A stretch of DNA of 64,000 nt. Source: Cellulomonas taurus. Lineage in GTDB: Bacteria; Actinomycetota; Actinomycetes; Actinomycetales; Cellulomonadaceae. Each line of letters opens with the position of its first letter. The stretch's first letter is position 1. A program made the position numbers and the translations under genes. The DNA lies in contig NZ_CP051884.1 in NCBI RefSeq assembly GCF_012931845.1, positions 2,542,001-2,606,000 of the forward strand. The letters are read 5' to 3'. A model generated the notes under the pieces. It was not told the DNA's origin, made no database searches, and saw only the letters and a program-made list of their open reading frames with translations. Shown here piece by piece: positions 62,424-64,000 of the stretch.

Positions 62424-62975
62424 ATGACCACCACCTACGTCCTGGTCGACGGCGAGAACATCGACGCCACCCTCGGGTCGTCGATCCTCAACGGTCGACC
62501 CACCCCGGAGCAGCGACCCCGGTGGGAGCGGGTGCTGGACTTCGCGGAGCGGGTCTGGGACCAGGACACCAAGGGGTTGTTCTTCCTCAACGCCACCAGC
62601 GGCACGATGCCGATGGCCTTCGTCCAGGCCCTGCTCGCGATCGGGTTCCAGCCGATCCCGCTGTCCGGTGAGGGCAAGGTCGTGGACATCGGTATCAAGC
62701 GCACCCTGGCGGCGCTGGCCGACCGGGACGGCGACGTGCTGCTCGCCTCGCACGACGGCGACTTCGCGCCGGAGATGGAGACCCTGCTCGAGGACGAGGA
62801 CCGGCGGGTCGGGCTGCTCGCGTTCCGGGAGTTCACCAGCAGCCAGCTGTCCCACCTGGTGGAGGACGGGCTGGAGACCTTCGACCTGGAGTCGGACGTC
62901 AAGGCGTTCAACGTGACGCTGCCCCGGCTGCGGATCATCCCGCTGGACGAGTTCGACCCGCTGCGGTTCCTGTAG
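62424..62975 (+). CDS. NYN domain protein (PIN-like nuclease fold)
   Basis: The 183-residue protein has the NYN/LabA pattern: VLVDGENIDATLG with an N-terminal acidic cluster, GKVVDIGIKRTLAAL, and LLASHDGDFAPEMETLLE, giving the acidic residues expected of a metal-dependent RNase. RNA cleavage is a family inference. It is followed 9 bases later by a DUF1697 gene and a HIT gene, in one probable operon. Confidence 0.88.
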   Translation: MTTTYVLVDGENIDATLGSSILNGRPTPEQRPRWERVLDFAERVWDQDTKGLFFLNATSGTMPMAFVQALLAIGFQPIPLSGEGKVVDIGIKRTLAALADRDGDVLLASHDGDFAPEMETLLEDEDRRVGLLAFREFTSSQLSHLVEDGLETFDLESDVKAFNVTLPRLRIIPLDEFDPLRFL

Positions 62976-62984
62976 GGCCGGCGC

Positions 62985-63554
62985 GTGGACACCGACGTCC
63001 CCGTCGTCGCCCTGCTGCAGGCGGTCAACCTCGGTCGCTACGGCACGGTGCCGATGCCGCGGCTGCGCGAGGTCACCGCCGCGCTCGGGCACCGCGACGT
63101 CTCGACCTGGTTGGCGACCGGCAACCTGATGCTGCGTCCGCGACCGGACTTCACCGGGGACCGGGCCGCGCTGGTCGCCGAGCTCACCGACCACCTGCGG
63201 GCGGAGCTGGACCTGCCGCTCGGGATGGTGGTACGGACCCTGCCGCAGCTGGAGGCGGTGATCGACGCCAACCCGTATCCGCAGGCGGCGGCCGACCGCC
63301 CGTCCAAGCTGCTGGTGATGTTCTACGACGCACCGGTCACCGCCGGAACGCCGGATCTGAGCGCCTACGGCCCGGAGTCGACCACCTTCCACGGCGAGGA
63401 GGGCTACATCGACTACGTGGACGGGATCGGCAGGTCCCGGCTGACCGGCGCGGTGCTGGACCGCACCGCCGGTGCGAAGGGCTCCGGGCGGAACTGGAAC
63501 ACCGTGCTCGCGGTCACCCGCAAGCTGCGGGAGCTGGGTACCGTGGCCGGATGA
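62985..63554 (+). CDS. DUF1697 family protein
   Basis: The 189-residue protein begins at a GTG. DUF1697 features visible are VALLQAVNLGRYGTVPMPRLREV, STWLATGNLMLRP, FYDAPVTAG and GSGRNWNTVLAVTRKL. Function is unknown. The stop overlaps the HIT gene start (ATGA), so the two are translated together. Confidence 0.88.
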   Translation: MDTDVPVVALLQAVNLGRYGTVPMPRLREVTAALGHRDVSTWLATGNLMLRPRPDFTGDRAALVAELTDHLRAELDLPLGMVVRTLPQLEAVIDANPYPQAAADRPSKLLVMFYDAPVTAGTPDLSAYGPESTTFHGEEGYIDYVDGIGRSRLTGAVLDRTAGAKGSGRNWNTVLAVTRKLRELGTVAG

Positions 63555-63997
63555 GCACCCTGTTCACCCGCATCATCGCCGGCGAGATCCCGGGCCGGTT
63601 CGTCTGGGCGGACGACCTCTGCGTCGCCTTCGGCACGATCGCGCCGATCACCGACGGGCACATGCTGGTGGTGCCCCGCTCGGAGGTACCCCGGTTCACG
63701 GACGCCGACGACGACCTGCTCGCGCACCTGAGCCGGGTCGCCAAGCGGATCGGGACCGCCCAGCAGCAGGCATTCGACGCACCGCGGGCCGCGCTGCTGG
63801 TCGCCGGGTTCGAGGTGCCGCACCTGCACCTGCACGTGCTGCCCGCCTGGGGCGAGGGCGAGCTCAGCTTCGCCAACGCGCGCCAGGACGTGCCGGGCGA
63901 TCAGCTGGACGCGTCGGCCGAGCGGGTGCGGACCGCACTGCGTGACGCCGGGCACTCGGCGTTCGTTCCGGCGGCTCTGGGGTCGGCGAGCCGCTGA
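63551..63997 (+). CDS. HIT family hydrolase
   Basis: The 148-residue protein has LFTRIIAGEIPGRFVWADDLCVAFGTIAP, DGHMLVVPRSEVPRF and the histidine triad motif PHLHLHVLPAW. HIT enzymes hydrolyse or transfer nucleotides at phosphate bonds; the Fhit/HinT-like subgroup is most likely. The gene is complete and ends three bases before the window end. Confidence 0.93.
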   Translation: MSTLFTRIIAGEIPGRFVWADDLCVAFGTIAPITDGHMLVVPRSEVPRFTDADDDLLAHLSRVAKRIGTAQQQAFDAPRAALLVAGFEVPHLHLHVLPAWGEGELSFANARQDVPGDQLDASAERVRTALRDAGHSAFVPAALGSASR

Positions 63998-64000
63998 CGG

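Overview
The window is about 72-73% GC and gene-dense. It uses many GTG starts and 4-base ATGA/GTGA overlaps, and carries whiB1, pdtaS, HemQ-type haem genes and a CebR-like sugar system. It is a chromosomal segment of a high-GC actinobacterium. The gene content fits Micrococcales, and Cellulomonadaceae is a plausible guess that cannot be proven from the sequence. No rRNA, tRNA, insertion sequence, phage or CRISPR was seen.

Bases 1-31 kb form a large surface-polysaccharide region. It holds all four dTDP-L-rhamnose genes, dispersed as rmlD/rmlC at 2.4-3.9 kb, rmlA at 16.2 kb and rmlB at 27 kb. It also has two tandem GDP-mannose 4,6-dehydratase-like genes, about eight glycosyltransferases (one a GT2-GT4 fusion), a Wzx-like flippase, a Wzm/Wzt ABC exporter, DUF2142 and DUF2304 membrane proteins, and two LytR-CpsA-Psr ligases that would attach the polymer to peptidoglycan. 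In the middle (10.6-16.2 kb) are a secreted peptidoglycan amidase and a secreted lysozyme-like protein. Both end in four copies of the same roughly 100-residue, two-cysteine repeat, with a small membrane-anchored protein gene between them.

Bases 31-42 kb hold purE/purK and a GtrA-like protein. Two two-component systems follow back to back, an OmpR type and a NarL type; the NarL type is followed by an ABC/FtsX transporter with a direct-repeat candidate operator. Bases 42-45 kb carry whiB1, pdtaS and a DUF2505 gene. Two tandem-repeat arrays lie here: one of 20/132-bp period between the 3' ends of whiB1 and pdtaS, and one of 34-bp period after the DUF2505 gene.

Bases 45.5-50.2 kb are a sugar ABC importer (binding protein and two permeases, no ATPase) with three CebR-like operators upstream and a LacI regulator at the end. 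Bases 50-64 kb carry putA with a divergent PAS-AraC regulator, an aldo/keto reductase, a VanY-like peptidase, glutamate dehydrogenase and a luciferase-like monooxygenase. They also hold hemQ-hemH with a flavodoxin gene, a MarR regulator, and NYN, DUF1697 and HIT proteins.

Twelve genes have a TANNNT -10 hexamer only 6-8 bases before the start codon and no Shine-Dalgarno sequence, so leaderless transcription looks common here and was used to choose several starts.
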